This document shows positions 22,211 through 34,500 of a stretch of 64,000 bases of DNA, in pieces; within the stretch, counting starts at the first letter, position 1; the number at the start of each line of letters is the position of its first letter. A program made the position numbers and the translations under genes. This stretch comes from Platerodrilus igneus. Lineage: Eukaryota > Arthropoda > Insecta > Coleoptera > Lycidae. The stretch lies in contig JARFIW010001087.1 in the NCBI GenBank assembly GCA_036346225.1, positions 1,860,001 through 1,924,000 on the forward strand. The letters are read 5' to 3'. Under the pieces are notes generated by a model. The model saw only the letters and a program-made list of their open reading frames with translations. It searched no databases and had not been told where the DNA came from.

Positions 22211-22580
22211 TAGGTCTGGATTCCAGAAGACCTGCTCCTGGAATCCTCTTGGTTTGGTGCAGCGAGCAGTTTCCCGGATCTTCCCCTCAGTTGTCCTCCT
22301 ACTACACAGTATTCCGGATCCTGGGTCCACTGGCCTGTAGTTTTCGCCTAACAGGACTGGCTACTCGCCACAGGCCGCTCCATCGTCAGGTAGCTCGTCT
22401 AAACAAGACTGACTGATGTGCATCCCCGACGACTTCAATTGTGTACCCATCCCTCGGCACCCCGCATAGCTGGAGAACTTCCTCAGGACGTCACCGTTCC
22501 GCTGCCCACCTTTGATCGCCCGAAGGCGGTGGTCGGAATACGTGAGCTGTTACCCATCGGAGTCTGGGCAACAACTGGCT
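22211..22580. other. GC-rich block of unlike composition
   Basis: Over half of the bases are G or C, in a window that is otherwise about one third. It contains CpG-rich words (CCGGATC, CGCCCGAAGGCGG) and starts directly at the (TA)n tract. No reading frame with a known motif was found on either strand. It may be an inserted non-coding element or the 5' end of another retroelement. Confidence 0.55.
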
Positions 22581-22818
22581 TAGCATTGAAATTGCAACAC
22601 TAAATGTAAACAAACATGAAAGTTTCAAATCCGTGATAGTTCCACAGATCGAACCCTGTACTGTAGGTAATACAAATCAGTGAAAGCTTCACAAGCGAAT
22701 TCTGTAATGTCGGTAATGCAGTCTGTAATGTGGGTAATTAAATACGAATTTATTTTTTGTTATCACTAAGAAATTGCAACAAAATGGATGGGTTTTTTTT
22801 TCCACGGAACGGTTCAAA

Positions 22819-23236
22819 TGTGGACTGTAGGGAATATTAAGTTTTTGATGACAACAACTGACTTTTATACAACCGCGGAGGTCATATAATTTAAATGAAA
22901 ATTAATGAAAGTTTCAGGTGAAGTGATAACAACATCTGGGTAACACTTACATGAACTGGCTTCTTTTGTGACGCTTGTCCATGCGGCGATTCCCTTGTAG
23001 ATGCGTGGCCACGCGTGTGGAGTTCACAACAGGATTGATGCAAATTTGAAGACACCTTTTTGGAGATCTTCACAGCGACACACTTTTCAAAACCTCTCTG
23101 CGGTTGGTTGTATTTTTACTGCTCGCACACTCGCGATCACCCATGTTCGGTTCAATTCGATTACCAAACACGCACAAATAATATGTCGGTTAAACTTAAG
23201 CAACTTGGGCTGCCTATTCGCGGGGATGGTCCAACA
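22819..23236 (-). repeat. BEL element C 5' LTR
   Basis: On the minus strand it runs from TGTTGGACCATCC to CTACAGTCCACA, the TG...CA form expected for BEL/Pao. It pairs with 18045-18469. Confidence 0.8.
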
Positions 23237-24598
23237 GGAATTCAACTACTTGGGAAATATGTACCTATAAATTAAACAAAGAAGTAACCAGAAATCTCTC
23301 ACCGAATTAATCGGCTGCGAGTGATGTGTAATCCGATTCGGCTCGCTTAGTAGTAGCTAGGGAAGTAACCATAGGATGTTTCTCAAATATGGTCAGTTCA
23401 CCTGGTAGCGACTCCAAGAAACCTAATAGCCAGTACTGCAGAGCGGTAGAAGGCAGACAGGCGGGAGTATCCGCTCATGACGTAAACAGCGGAATGTAGG
23501 GAATGGTAAAACGTAAACAGCTAATAAAATTAATTCAGAATTAGACAAAGTATAACTGCAGTTGTACCAATTTAGTCTTATAGTTCGTGCTATATTATCG
23601 AAGAAATAGAGTATTCAGAATTTGTAGAATGATATTCCTTTAAACAACGAGGCAATTTTAAGGTACTAATACGTGTTGGGTCGTACCCTTTAGAACCCGC
23701 ACCGTAAATCAATTCCATTCAACCTAAGACAAAATGTCAACTCCTTTATTTTTAACTTTCAAAACAATTCCTGAACCACTGCCTAGATAGACAGAATACA
23801 ATAGTAGAATGGGTTGCTTATTTTGAAGGCATTATGAATTTGGCATAGGTGAAAATAGTCATAACGTGAATTTAATTGGAATTGAACGAATATCGTGAAA
23901 TTCTAAAACTAAACGTAACAATGTATAATTAATTAAGTAGCTCCAATGCAAGTGCATTTAGGGCATTGGTCTTTATATAAAATAAGATTATAATTTGCTA
24001 TGTATGAAAATTTTTTATATCACTTGATAATGAGCAAACTTAGCGTAATAATTATTAAAGTGAAGGTCATCACTTCGGCAAACTTAAGTCTGCAATTAAT
24101 TATAATAAATTCTTTAAATGTACATTGAACGTTAGCAATCTATATTTTTATATCTTCTTAAAATTATCGAAACAAAATAACTAATGTGTAAGTTAGTACT
24201 TGAAGAAAGATATCCTATTTTTCCTTATCTTAAATTGTTTAAACTTGTCATGAAAATTTATCAGAATCTATAGGGTTGATTAAATACAGCTCAATTACCT
24301 TAGTCATTAACTTTATTGACTACTGTAGAATTTAATAAACTATACTCACAGACAATATTTTTTCACATTTGGCCAATGTGCCTATTTAAAAACAGAAATC
24401 AAACATACCTATGTGTAAGGTGGCTGATTAGCAACAAGTGTTACCCCATTTTACTTTTTATTGCTCGAGTAACAGAGGCGCTAATGTGAAATCGCTGTCT
24501 TCTTAGCAAACTAATATCAACTGGTAGAATTTGCTGCTCCTTCAGGAAATAAAATCTTTCCTAACAGCATCTCATATCAGCGTGTGGGTAAAAATAAC
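23237..24598. other. No gene recognised
   Basis: AT-rich sequence without a repeat or a coding signature that I can identify. Confidence 0.5.
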
Positions 24599-25122
24599 AT
24601 TTTCCGACGACCACTTGTGAAAACAACAGATTACACACTACTTATTTATGTAGAAAGTAAAGTATATCACTCTAGAGTGCGAAAGTACATATCACTCTAG
24701 TGTTGAAATACTTTTCAACTCTAGAGTGATATGACTGATGTTAGTATGCTAGTTACCTAGGCAACCCCAACGACTACCGGTTTCTACCTTTTTGCATTCA
24801 TTCGTTTCGTTTTGGCTAATAACAGTTTAAAATACCCATAGTTAAATCGATACTGACAGTTTCCGTTTTACTTAAAGATGTAATTACTTATATTAATTTG
24901 TAATTGAAATGATTTCTTCAATAAAAATTGTGAATGCATACGCTAAAAGCAACAGATTCGCGGATTTTATAAAAACAAAGTAGGTGTTAGAATTTTCAAC
25001 ATCAAAACGTCAAATAAATTTTATAGGTGTCTGTCTGTCTTGCATTATTGCGTACACATTTATTGCAAATAAACATAAAAATAACTATTTCGTAATTGTT
25101 TTAGTGGTGGTCGTCGGAAAAT
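24599..25122. mobile_element. MITE-like element with terminal inverted repeats
   Basis: A 524-bp segment ending in the perfect 16-bp inverted repeat ATTTTCCGACGACCAC (24599-24614) and GTGGTCGTCGGAAAAT (25107-25122). Similarity continues imperfectly for about 20 more bases inward (AAAACAA, TTAC). It contains no reading frame. A nested 14-bp inverted repeat, ATATCACTCTAGAG and CTCTAGAGTGATAT, lies at 24664-24677 and 24719-24732. No clear target duplication is visible. It resembles a non-autonomous DNA transposon; the superfamily is unknown. Confidence 0.65.
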
Positions 25123-25139
25123 AGTGTACAGTACTGCGT

Positions 25140-25230
25140 GAAAGTGACATTTCACACTCGTGGAATAGTCGCACTCGGCTGACGCTTCGTGCGACAATAC
25201 TCTTCCACTCGTGTGAAATGGGTCACTTTC
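25140..25230. repeat. Imperfect inverted repeat (fold-back)
   Basis: The left arm 25140-25173 (GAAAGTGACATTTCACACTCG onward) pairs with the right arm 25190-25230, with small bulges. The cores ATTTCACAC and GTGTGAAAT are perfect. It starts 17 bases outside the MITE. Confidence 0.7.
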
Positions 25231-27804
25231 CACACTAGTAATGTAATATACTAATACAGCTAAGATGCATTCCAAATCAACGACAAAAATAGTGTTCAAG
25301 TGCTTGTTTCAAGAAATTTATGTGCAAAGTAAATTTAAGTTTAATAACCAAACATTTATGCTGACAGTTTGATTTGGGATTTAAAATAACATCAGACCGA
25401 GTGCTTGAAGGACAGAATCAAAAAGTTGTCTGGTACTTAAAATATCGTCAGGGCAAGTACTTGATGGAAAGAAGTGGTGCCTTTGAACTCCGAAATATAA
25501 CAGAATTAGTTTTAAAACGGCACCGTAATTCAAGGAAAGCAGAAATTATATGCACTTGCATTTCACATTTTTAGTGTAAAAATGAGTTCAATGTAGCAAG
25601 GCTTGTAGAAATTTCTTCGTATGTACTTTCTACAAAGTTATTTTGTAAGGAACAAAGGAATATATTTAATAAAACACATGCTTTTAACTGTCTAGTGTTT
25701 AGAAAATTATGAAAGACAAGATACTGCCAGATCATCATAAATCAGAGATCCAATGTACAAAATCAACCATCCGGTCAGCAATCAGATATAACCAAGATAA
25801 AGAAAGAAAATAATACGAAAACTGGAATAACAATTAGAATTCACAGGATGCAAAACCTCTCATATTGTGTGTGGATAACATCACGGTCACTGAAGTTAAA
25901 GCATCTTACACCTTAGCCAAACGAATAAACGATTTAAGCTATTTTAATTGTATAAATAGTTGAATATAATATAAGTTAATTCTGAGGACTTAAACTTATT
26001 TATATTAAAGCAAATTTATCAGTGTTGTGTAGAATAGATTTAGATAAAACAGAAATAGCTAAGGTGGAACTGAAAAGTTTATTTAGTTAGAACATGGAAT
26101 TCTGCCCTAGGCAAAGTGGCATGTTTCAACTTAACCTCCGTGAATAGTTTTTCAACAAAACTTCATGACAGTTTCTGCTCCGCAGTTGACCGTTAAATTT
26201 GACCTCTTGATCACTAATCTACAATTTGCATCGTGTAAATGGTGGAAAATATAGTCACTTTATTGCAATATTGTGAAACTGGAGTACGTAATATATGATA
26301 TAGGTGCCATTGTTTATTGAACGCAAAGTTGAAAAGTTAATCAAAGGTGGTTAAATGTTTAGATACTGAAAACTGTTACATGGAATGCTTAGAATTTCCC
26401 TAGGGTGACTTTCCGACTTTTCAGGGCGAATAATAAATCATGGGGTAAAAATGACGTATAAAAAATTAGAACAAGAACCTTGGAAAGGGTCCCAATACCC
26501 TATCAATGCCCTACCGTCAATTTCCGAGTTACAATTTTTTTGCGCTAATTCTTTAGTTCACAAAGGACCTGCAATCCTAAGTATATTTAAATATTTTATA
26601 ATTTTCAAAGCTCACGAATTTTCACGTTAAAATTGCTCAAGTGTGAAACTCAAGTTGCAGAAAGCCAATAATAGATTTGAATTAAATTCGTGGTTTCTGG
26701 AAAACTGTTACACAGAGATTGATGCTCACGCCATGCCTGCGACTGCCGCCTGTCTGCTACTGGTCAGAAACGCTGAAATTGAGTACTCGTTCAAACCGCT
26801 AACAACAAGCAAAGAATCACTTCACGACGTTATTTTTAAATTGAAATCAAACTGGTTAAACTATCTCGTTAGCAAATATAAATCGATCTGATTAATACTT
26901 CATTACAATTAGTAATTAAGGGTTTTCATGACAATCAGGATCTCGCATTTTGCAATACAACATTATACTTTTTAAAAAGTTATTTATATGATGTAGCAGT
27001 ATTGTTAGAGAAGGTGTAGTCTCAGGAGATTAAAATCCCTTCGAAGACTCGGAAACTTTAAGTATGAAAAGAAAATTGTTTTGTATTCCAATAAAACTTT
27101 CAGAATTCTACAAGGTTTTAGAATCTAATGCTTGTGGAAGAAATGAACTGGTCGTGTAATTTTTAAAAATAGATATTTGGTTGTTGACACCACAATTTGA
27201 CAACCACCACACTGCCCTCCTAAGCCAAGAAGCGTTAACAGCATTTTTATCGGATTTTAACATACAGCCATTTTGTGAATGTGTGACTATTACTGCGATT
27301 TTACAGCGGTAACTATACTTTAAACTACTTAAAACTTGAATTATTTTTAGCAGTAACTACAACTTTAGATAAATATTCAACAATATCCTAAACCGTCAAG
27401 CAGTAAGTAGCATACACTAAGCTGATAGAGAGGTATTTACAGCAGTTACTGCTAACTTACATTAGCAAAATGTACTTACTGCATAAATACTTAAGCATTG
27501 TGTATTTACGTTTCGGACACCCTAGTTTCTTGCAAGCGTCGGCGCGTTTTTTAATAAAACCGTTAGTGAATACATTAATCTGTAAAGACAATTCACGAAG
27601 AGTGGGTGTTTTTGAAAACTTTTATTTTTCTTAATAACATTACACATATCCTGTTAACTTGTATAATGTAATTAATAGTGATTAAACAAGCACGTTTTCT
27701 GCACTTTATTAAAAATAGTGGGCTGTAATAAAAAGGTAAGTTTTGAAGGTATTTAACATTTCAGGAATAATTTATAACCCTATATTTTTTGCATAGATTA
27801 AATA
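25231..27804. other. No gene recognised
   Basis: Short open frames at 25374-25574 and 26643-26891 have no recognisable motif. The rest is AT-rich and without a clear repeat. Confidence 0.5.
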
Positions 27805-30337
27805 ATGTACTCTAAAGGAGCAAGTTTAATAATGAATAATGCAAATGGTTTTAATCAAATTGAAATCCACATTAATAATAGCTCAAATGACGACAACAAT
27901 GTGATGAAGCGGAAAAGAAACTGACTCCCAAAAAATAATGATGTATTTCCACCAGTCTATATGAAGCGAACTTACTCGAAGCTCCAATTTCAACAAATAT
28001 CAATTGTTTAAGGGATATGGTCATAATTCCTTTTGAATTTCCAACAAAATTACTATGATAGAAAAAACATAGGTAAGTGTTTATATAATAGCTGTTTTCC
28101 TTTTCATTAACAGGTGTATCAAAATCAGTCAACTACAATAATTCTATTCTACATTGTGTTACATCTAACACGTCTGCGGTAAATTATTTAAAATTTATTT
28201 AATTTGATACATCTTATTAAACATTTTTTAAAGAAAATCCTTTAGATTAGGTAGCGACTGTCTGTCTGACTGCAATGCTTCTGAAGCATGTGTGTATGCA
28301 GAACTCTCTAACGCATTACTTGAGGGCAAACCTGATAATAGCTTCAATGTTATTGAAGATATTCAAATACAGGATTTTGATGAAGACAGAGAGAAACAAC
28401 CAGATAATTAACTAGCCATTATTAGTGCTACTAACACTGTTTAAGAAAATGTAACAGAATCAACTGATAGTGAATATTATAATAACGGCGGTGCAGATGA
28501 TGATGACCCAGATTATCAACCTACAGAGGAAATAAATAACGTTGAAACAATCAACCATAACTACCAATTTTTTAATAGTAATCTCGAAAAGGAAAAACAA
28601 AAGAACTAAAGCACAAGCAGCGATATTTATAAAATTGAAATAGAGTATACGATGAAAGGTGTCGCAAGAAAAAGAAAAAGGTTTGTTCACTCACTTGCAA
28701 CAAGAAAAAAAGCGCAAGGAAACGAACAATAACCATAATGTACTTGAAGGATGTGGTAATAAATGTAAAAAAGTATGCAACCAAAAAATTAACTATACAA
28801 GAAGAATTGATATAAATAATCGAATAATGATGAGTCGACATGATCAGAAAAAGTTTGTCATAGGATGCGTAATAACTAGTGGCGTGAAAAGAAAAACCGT
28901 TGGTGAAAATTTTCGTAGAACCTTAAGCAATAATTTTTTTTTTGAAAAATAAAAGTAGACAATCTGTCTGCATATGTAAAACATTTTTTTTTTACTACTT
29001 TGGGTTACAAAAAAAGCAAACACAAAGTTTTGGAACTGCACTTAAAAAAAATAAAACTGTTATTACTCGTAGAAAAAACAGGAGATTTGAACTGATTCCA
29101 CCAAACATGAAAAATTATGACATGATTTTTGAACACATTGAATCCTTCGAGCCAACAATTTCACACTATCGACGTCGGCATTCACCATCACGCAGATATT
29201 TGCCCAGTGATATGATTGTACAAATTTTTGTTTGGTGATTTTATTTCTAAGAATTCAAATTTATGTTCGTATGAGCTTTACAGATCAAAAACGAAATATA
29301 TCATTTGTGAAACTCGGGAATGAGGAATGTGAACAGTGTGAGCATTTCAATTTGCATGAGCATTCTTAAGATAAATAGTGTTTAGACTGCGATGTATGTG
29401 AATAACACCAACTTTATATTAAAAAAGTTGAACAAGCTAGACTCCTTTATAGAGCAGAACAGTGAGGTATATTTCTTAGTTGACCTACAAAAAGTCATAA
29501 TACTACCAAGGTGTGAAATATTTAAAACCGTAATATTTTCTGGCAGATTAATTGCTTTTAATGAGAGCTTTGTTCCAGTAGGAACAAAAAATAAATTGTT
29601 AAAACTATTTGCAGCAATTTGGCAAGTAGCTATCAGAGGTCGTAAAAAGAATGAGATAATTAGCGCTTTTGACAAGTTTTTCTTAGAGCAGAGAGACCGA
29701 AACAAAATAGTGTTGTGGATAGATAATTGTGCCGCTCAAAACAAGAACTGGGCATTTCTGTGTTTTCTTGTTTATATTGTAAATTCGCCAAATATTAATG
29801 CTGAAGAAATAATTATTAACTTTTTTGAGCCAGAGCACACATTTATGTCCGCGGATTCATTTCATCACCAAGTGGAGCAATCCATAAAGATGTTGAACAA
29901 AATCTACGATTTCAACGATTTTAAGAAAGCGGTTATAAATTCCAATTTTTCCAGAGTAACTATGCTAGACATGGAGTTGAACGACTTTTTTGATTAGAAA
30001 GATGTCTGTTCGAAATTTGATCTAAGGAATAATAAAGATTATTTGCACGATATCGTTCAGATTATTGCACAACTAGGTAAAATGCGTCTATTATATAGGA
30101 ACGACTATAAGGGACCACTCTTACCACTAAACTTTCTTAATGCTTTAGTTATGAAAAGTGCAATTTCAATACCTAATCGGCACGTTTAATGCAAAGGTAT
30201 TTCTCGTGAGCGACAAGATATATTATTAATTTAATTAATGGACAACATAATCCCAACCAATAGACTTCCATGTTGAAAAAACATCGCTGTTAAAGAAGCT
30301 GCTGCAGTAGATTTCGATGAAGAAAATGATTTATAGA
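27805..30337 (+). pseudogene. DDE-type transposase of the DNCxxQNKN kind (tentatively Sola-like)
   Basis: A degraded transposase gene. A possible first exon starts with the ATG at 27805, and an AG acceptor lies near 28245. The acidic N-terminal region with DDDDPDYQPTEE is at about 28495-28530. A cysteine-rich, basic segment (GCGNKCKKVC) follows at 28750, then CKTFFF near 28975 and SHYRRRHSPSRRYLPSD near 29190. The core at 29392-29997 has FLVDLQKVIILPR, LWIDNCAAQNKNW and FMSADSFHHQVEQS, giving acidic residues at the expected DDE/D spacing. The C-terminal part continues in frame past a stop at 29995-29997 with LLYRNDYKGPLLPLNFL and KGISRERQDILL to about 30337. Several stops make it inactive. 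Family naming is from memory of similar insect proteins. Confidence 0.65.
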
Positions 30338-31349
30338 ATATTCCAAACAGTGCACATTGAAATGTAACCTATTTTATTAAATTTAGTATACTCTATTTTA
30401 TGTTTCCTGAACTTTTACTAAAAGGCATTTTATTTTCTGTAGCTTGATGTATTTATACTAAAATATTTTTTAATAATAAACCAGGTTTCCACACTGTTCT
30501 TAAATTTTTGTGTATATTAATACTAATGAATAATACTTGATACCTTATTACTTTTAAAAAGATACGCCAAATTGCCTTAGATTATAACTAAAAACGTTAG
30601 TTGAAATAGCAGTATCTACATTCTAGTTAAGAAATTAGTAATTATTTAAATGTATCAGAAAGGCCTTGAAATACTACATACAATACAGCAATTATAGCAA
30701 TTTTTATATAATTATGTCAATAAATACAGTTGGCAGGTTCAAAAACTCAAAATATTAATTATCTTAAAACAATTTCCAAGTCAGTTACCTCTTCTGAGCT
30801 TAGTAGGGCAGTACAGTACTATACACACCTAATTCGCAAATACTTATGGAGATTCTTTAAAATTACCGTAACGTAGAATAGATAGGCACATCGTCGTTTC
30901 TTTCACATATTTCGTACCGTTCTAAACTATAGCGCACAAATTATAAGGCATATATAATAATACCATTAATAATGTAAATTAAAACAGTGTAATTAAAAAT
31001 AGTGACCTATTAAACGACAACGACGTCCACATGTAAGCAATCAAAACTACAGATACGTATTTAGGATATAAAACAAAAATTAGGAATAGAAAACTCAAAG
31101 CTAAAGAAGTACTAAAACAAAAATATAAACATAGACCCACAAAAATATTTAAAACACAATCCATTGTTTTGCAACCTGTCGTAGTTCAGATTAGTTCTTT
31201 TACTATTAAAAACAGTCTGTATTGTATTTTTGAGATTAATAAACTGTTTATTTACTTCGAGCGCTTCTTCCACTAATAAATTGAAGGTATTGTAGGTCCA
31301 TTTATAACATTTGGCGATCATGACAGCATCCGGTGTTTTAACATTCTAT
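30338..31349. other. No gene recognised
   Basis: AT-rich spacer. A minus-strand open frame at 31321-31112 shows no motif I can name. Confidence 0.45.
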
Positions 31350-31907
31350 ATGGGAGAATGTAACAAAAAAAGATCTTTTATAAGAACGTCTTACACAAAG
31401 TTGTTTATCAATTAAAAGGATTAATCGACAGGGAAGAACTTGATGTATTTAAAGTAGAAGCTGTTTTTGGGTTTTTAACAGAAAAGCGTAAAGAATTGTG
31501 TAATTTAAGGCATCCAAATTTATTTTGTTGATTGAAAACGAAAAGAATGAATGTAAATTGCAAAGTAAGGTAGATGGTCGTGACACGTACCGAAAAAATT
31601 TTCGTAGGATGAAGGTTAAATACCAATATGGGGTGAGTAATAACTTTTTCAGATAGTAATAGAAAGCGTAGATTTAAGTAGCCTTCAATTGAAATAAAAA
31701 AATTTGAAAATGATGATTGGTTGCCGTTTAATTCTCAGTTTGGAAAGGTTAACAAGGACAGTGATATTGCAGAGACTGATGAGTTCCAATATTTAACAGA
31801 AGCAGCAATACTGAGGTATCGTGCAAGACTCTTAACAGAAAGTTTTCCACGACCACAGAAAATTATAAAAAGGCAGTTCTTGGTTTCATGGCTCGTTTCA
31901 AAAGAGA

Positions 31908-31958
<51 letters not shown>

Positions 31959-32554
31959 AGCTTACAGTACAGAAATTGTCCAAGGTAAATCTTTTGACAT
32001 TATATGATATTTTGGAATATCAGTTGCGCGTTTTGGAAACCCTTGATGTCATGTTCGAAAAACGTGCTGCTATGCTTTGTTCTCTGGTAGAATCGTGCCT
32101 GGAGGATATATTAAGGGATTGACAAAAATCTATTGCTTCTGATAGAGATAAAAACTTGAAAGATCAGTTATCAAATTTAATGAATTTCTTCCGGTTAGAG
32201 ATAGAAAGAGAAGAGTGTATAAAATTAGCAGTTGCTGGATTTGAAATGAAAAGAAACTGTATACTGTCTGCTTTACAGAAATCCGAAAATGACTTAACAG
32301 GAGTACCTAGTACGGCAGCTTTGATAAATCCCATCGATTATGATGGTTGCATTTTTTGCAATTCTTCGCAGACGACGGAAAATGCTCCAAAGGCAACAAC
32401 TATGCCTGTCAAATCGAAGAGAAAATTGTTAGCAACAAAAACCTTTATTTCTTGTCTGAATCTTGGTCACACATATAAGAAATGCCGTTATAAAATCGAA
32501 TGTATTCTGTGTGGCGAAAAACAAGTTGTTACGTGTATGGAAGTAATAAAATAA
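31350..32554 (+). pseudogene. BEL/Pao fragment D: gag
   Basis: Gag begins at the ATG at 31350 (MGECNKKRSFIRTSYTK) and shows the BEL N-terminal pattern of a helical region with EAVFGFLTEKRKEL. After frame changes the central part is at 31721-32122 (NLLTLYDILEYQLRVLETLD) and the rest at 32156-32554. That part ends in the zinc-knuckle segment FISCLNLGHTYKKCRYKIEC. A long (TA)n tract interrupts the middle part. Several stops, for example after LFIN near 31407, show that the gene is dead. Confidence 0.75.
31910..31953. repeat. (TA)n microsatellite inside a gag reading frame
   Basis: About 22 TA units, read as alternating Ile and Tyr, without closing the frame of 31721-32122. Confidence 0.9.
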
Positions 32555-33075
32555 AAAGAACGAAAAGAATACAATGTTGATGAGTAGGAAAATTCCTGTA
32601 CTCCAGCGAAAAAAGCTTTGTTGGATAATACACATACGGAGGTTACGTTACATATATTGAGAGTTTTGGCATGAGGGCGAAAGACAGATGTTTTGATCGT
32701 ATTTTAAAATAGTTTCGCTAAGGTCATATGTGATCAATAAGTTAGTTCATCAGTTTGCATATTTGTCAGACGGTAAAAATGCATTATACCCGCACTGTTT
32801 GGTGGAATTGAATCCGAACCTGTTACTCATCATAGATACGGGGTGATATTTAAAAATATTTTCACTGGTTACTGGTGTAATTTTGAAGTTCTGGATCAAC
32901 CTGTAATTTGTTGTCCCGTATCACCTATTTGCGAAGATCCTTGGCTAAATGATCTTTCTGTTAACGGTGTTTGTTTAAGTGATAAAAAATGCGTCTATCG
33001 AAGTGCTAATTGGTGCCGATGTAGATAGAAAATTGTTTACTGGTCGTCGCTATGCTCTAAGTTGTGCTTAAGTTG
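32555..33075 (+). pseudogene. BEL/Pao fragment D: protease region
   Basis: Broken reading in several frames. Recognisable are HCLFGGIESEPVTHH-type codons near 32800, FEVLDQPVICCPVSPICEDPWL at about 32885, and IEVLIGADVDRKLFTGRR at about 33002-33050. This order is characteristic of the BEL/Pao protease domain just before RT. The reading ends near 33075, where a minus-strand element begins, so RT and integrase are absent. Confidence 0.7.
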
Positions 33076-33104
33076 CAATTGAAACAGCACAACAATTTAA
33101 AATT

Positions 33105-34500
33105 TTAATTTAAACCACTGGCAAACAAATTTTCTCTTCCTCTCTAGTTCTATTTCTTCCTCTATTTTCATAAATTCGCGGGAATGTTCATAGTTACTGA
33201 TGTCAATTTCTAGTGGTTTGTCTAAATTTAAAAATCCTACCTAGTTCTGGTCCCATCACTTGGTCATGGTTGTCCTTCCACCACTGGCGCATATGTCCTC
33301 CTGTTTGCCTCCTATCCCTCTGCTCTTTTTACATTACTCCCACTCGTTGATATCCTGTTTAGTTCCGGTGAGCTATGTTGCCTTTGTACTCCTGGTCTTG
33401 GAGTTGTACCGCTACTGCTCATATAGAAACTACCTCGTTGTCCCCAGTGGTTTCTAAAACTTTGAGTCTGATTTGTCCCTCTTTGAGTATATAAATTGTC
33501 CCTTCTGTTGTCGAATCTTACAAAATTTATATTTCTGTCTGTGCTCTCCCTCGGTCTACGGAACTTACATCATCATATCTTTGCAGGTACTTTAAAACTA
33601 CCTCCCTGTCAACTATGTTTTGTAAAGCAACTTGTTGCCTGACCTCAAACTCAAAATGTCCAGACAGATATTTAATTATTTGACGATGTGTCAATGCTGG
33701 AGTTAGTTGTTTTGCTATACTGTATTTTCGAATTGCGTATTGTTCACGGGATCTTGCAAGCTACCCTTTGTACTTCCCTGTAATTAGATCATCCCTAACC
33801 TGATCCTACCTATGATCGCTCCAATAGTGTTTCAGGAATTTCTCCTCACAATCTAAGTATGACGTTATATCCTGGCCTACGAGATTGTACCAGACCTCTG
33901 CGTTATCTTTTAATAGGGCTTTCAACACATAAAGTTTAGCCTGTTCATAATACAAATTACAAACTTAGGTCCTAACGTTATTCATAAAAATTTGTGGGTT
34001 CACCCGATTGTCTCCAAAGAATTTCATTTGTGGTTCTACTGTCATGTTACCAGAAAAAATCCTTGGACTGTCTCCCACTAAAGCATTGATATTTGGTTTG
34101 ATCCCTGTAACTTCTCTATCAAGCCTCCCTAGCTGGTCTCTACACGATTCACCCACGTTAGTCATTTTTCCGTTTATTCCTTCTCTACAAAAAATCCTCA
34201 CTTCCGCTTTTAATTTCCCAATTTCATTTCGAATGTTATATTCCTATTGTTCCTTACAACTGTCATTTCAACCTCCCCCATTTTTACCGTTAAACTAATT
34301 TGAAATCCGGAAATTCCTCGGTTGACCTGTCTATCTTCTCACTTAAAGTTTCTGTCAATTGCTCAAACTTCCGGTTCGACTCTGCACTCATCTGCTCAAA
34401 TTTTGTTCGATTCAGCACTCATCTGCTCAACTTTCCTTTTAATTTTTCATCCATTTCCCTAATTTCCTCAAACTTCCGGTTCGACTCTGCATTCTAATAA
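33105..34500 (-). pseudogene. Gag of a third Ty3/gypsy-type element
   Basis: On the minus strand the capsid signature is clear: FFGDNRVNPQIFMNN near 34020, then KDNAEVWYNLVGQDI near 33900, and a segment with KFLKHYWSDH near 33840 that continues to the usual KYLSGHF-type helix at about 33670. The N-terminal part (34500-34200) is a predicted coiled coil with repeated NRKFEQ units. The C-terminal part (33500-33300) is rich in Arg, Gln, Gly and Ser. Stops occur at several places, such as directly after MNNVRT at 33967. It is unlike the gag of EL2 and belongs to a different clade. Confidence 0.7.

Larger units (their letters stand above)
18045..23236 (-). mobile_element. BEL/Pao element C
   Basis: A 5.2-kb minus-strand LTR retrotransposon with direct LTRs at 22819-23236 (5') and 18045-18469 (3'). 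Between them, in sense order, are a leader with a GC-rich block, gag, protease, RT, an RNase H connection segment fused to the integrase core, and the integrase C-terminal domain. All coding parts carry frameshifts or stops. No target duplication is evident at the outer edges. Confidence 0.8.

Noticed and set aside
22073..22340. Reading frames on both strands across the (TA)n tract
   Set aside because: They consist largely of Ile-Tyr runs from the microsatellite and have no motif elsewhere.
25374..25574. Reading frame of 66 codons
   Set aside because: Looks fairly coding in composition, but there is no motif or neighbouring exon to support it.
26643..26891. Reading frame of 82 codons
   Set aside because: Composition is coding-like, but no domain is recognised and no continuation in other frames is seen.
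31112..31321. Minus-strand reading frame of 69 codons
   Set aside because: Starts plausibly (MIAKCYKWTYNTFN), but no family is recognised and it soon turns to low-complexity AT sequence.
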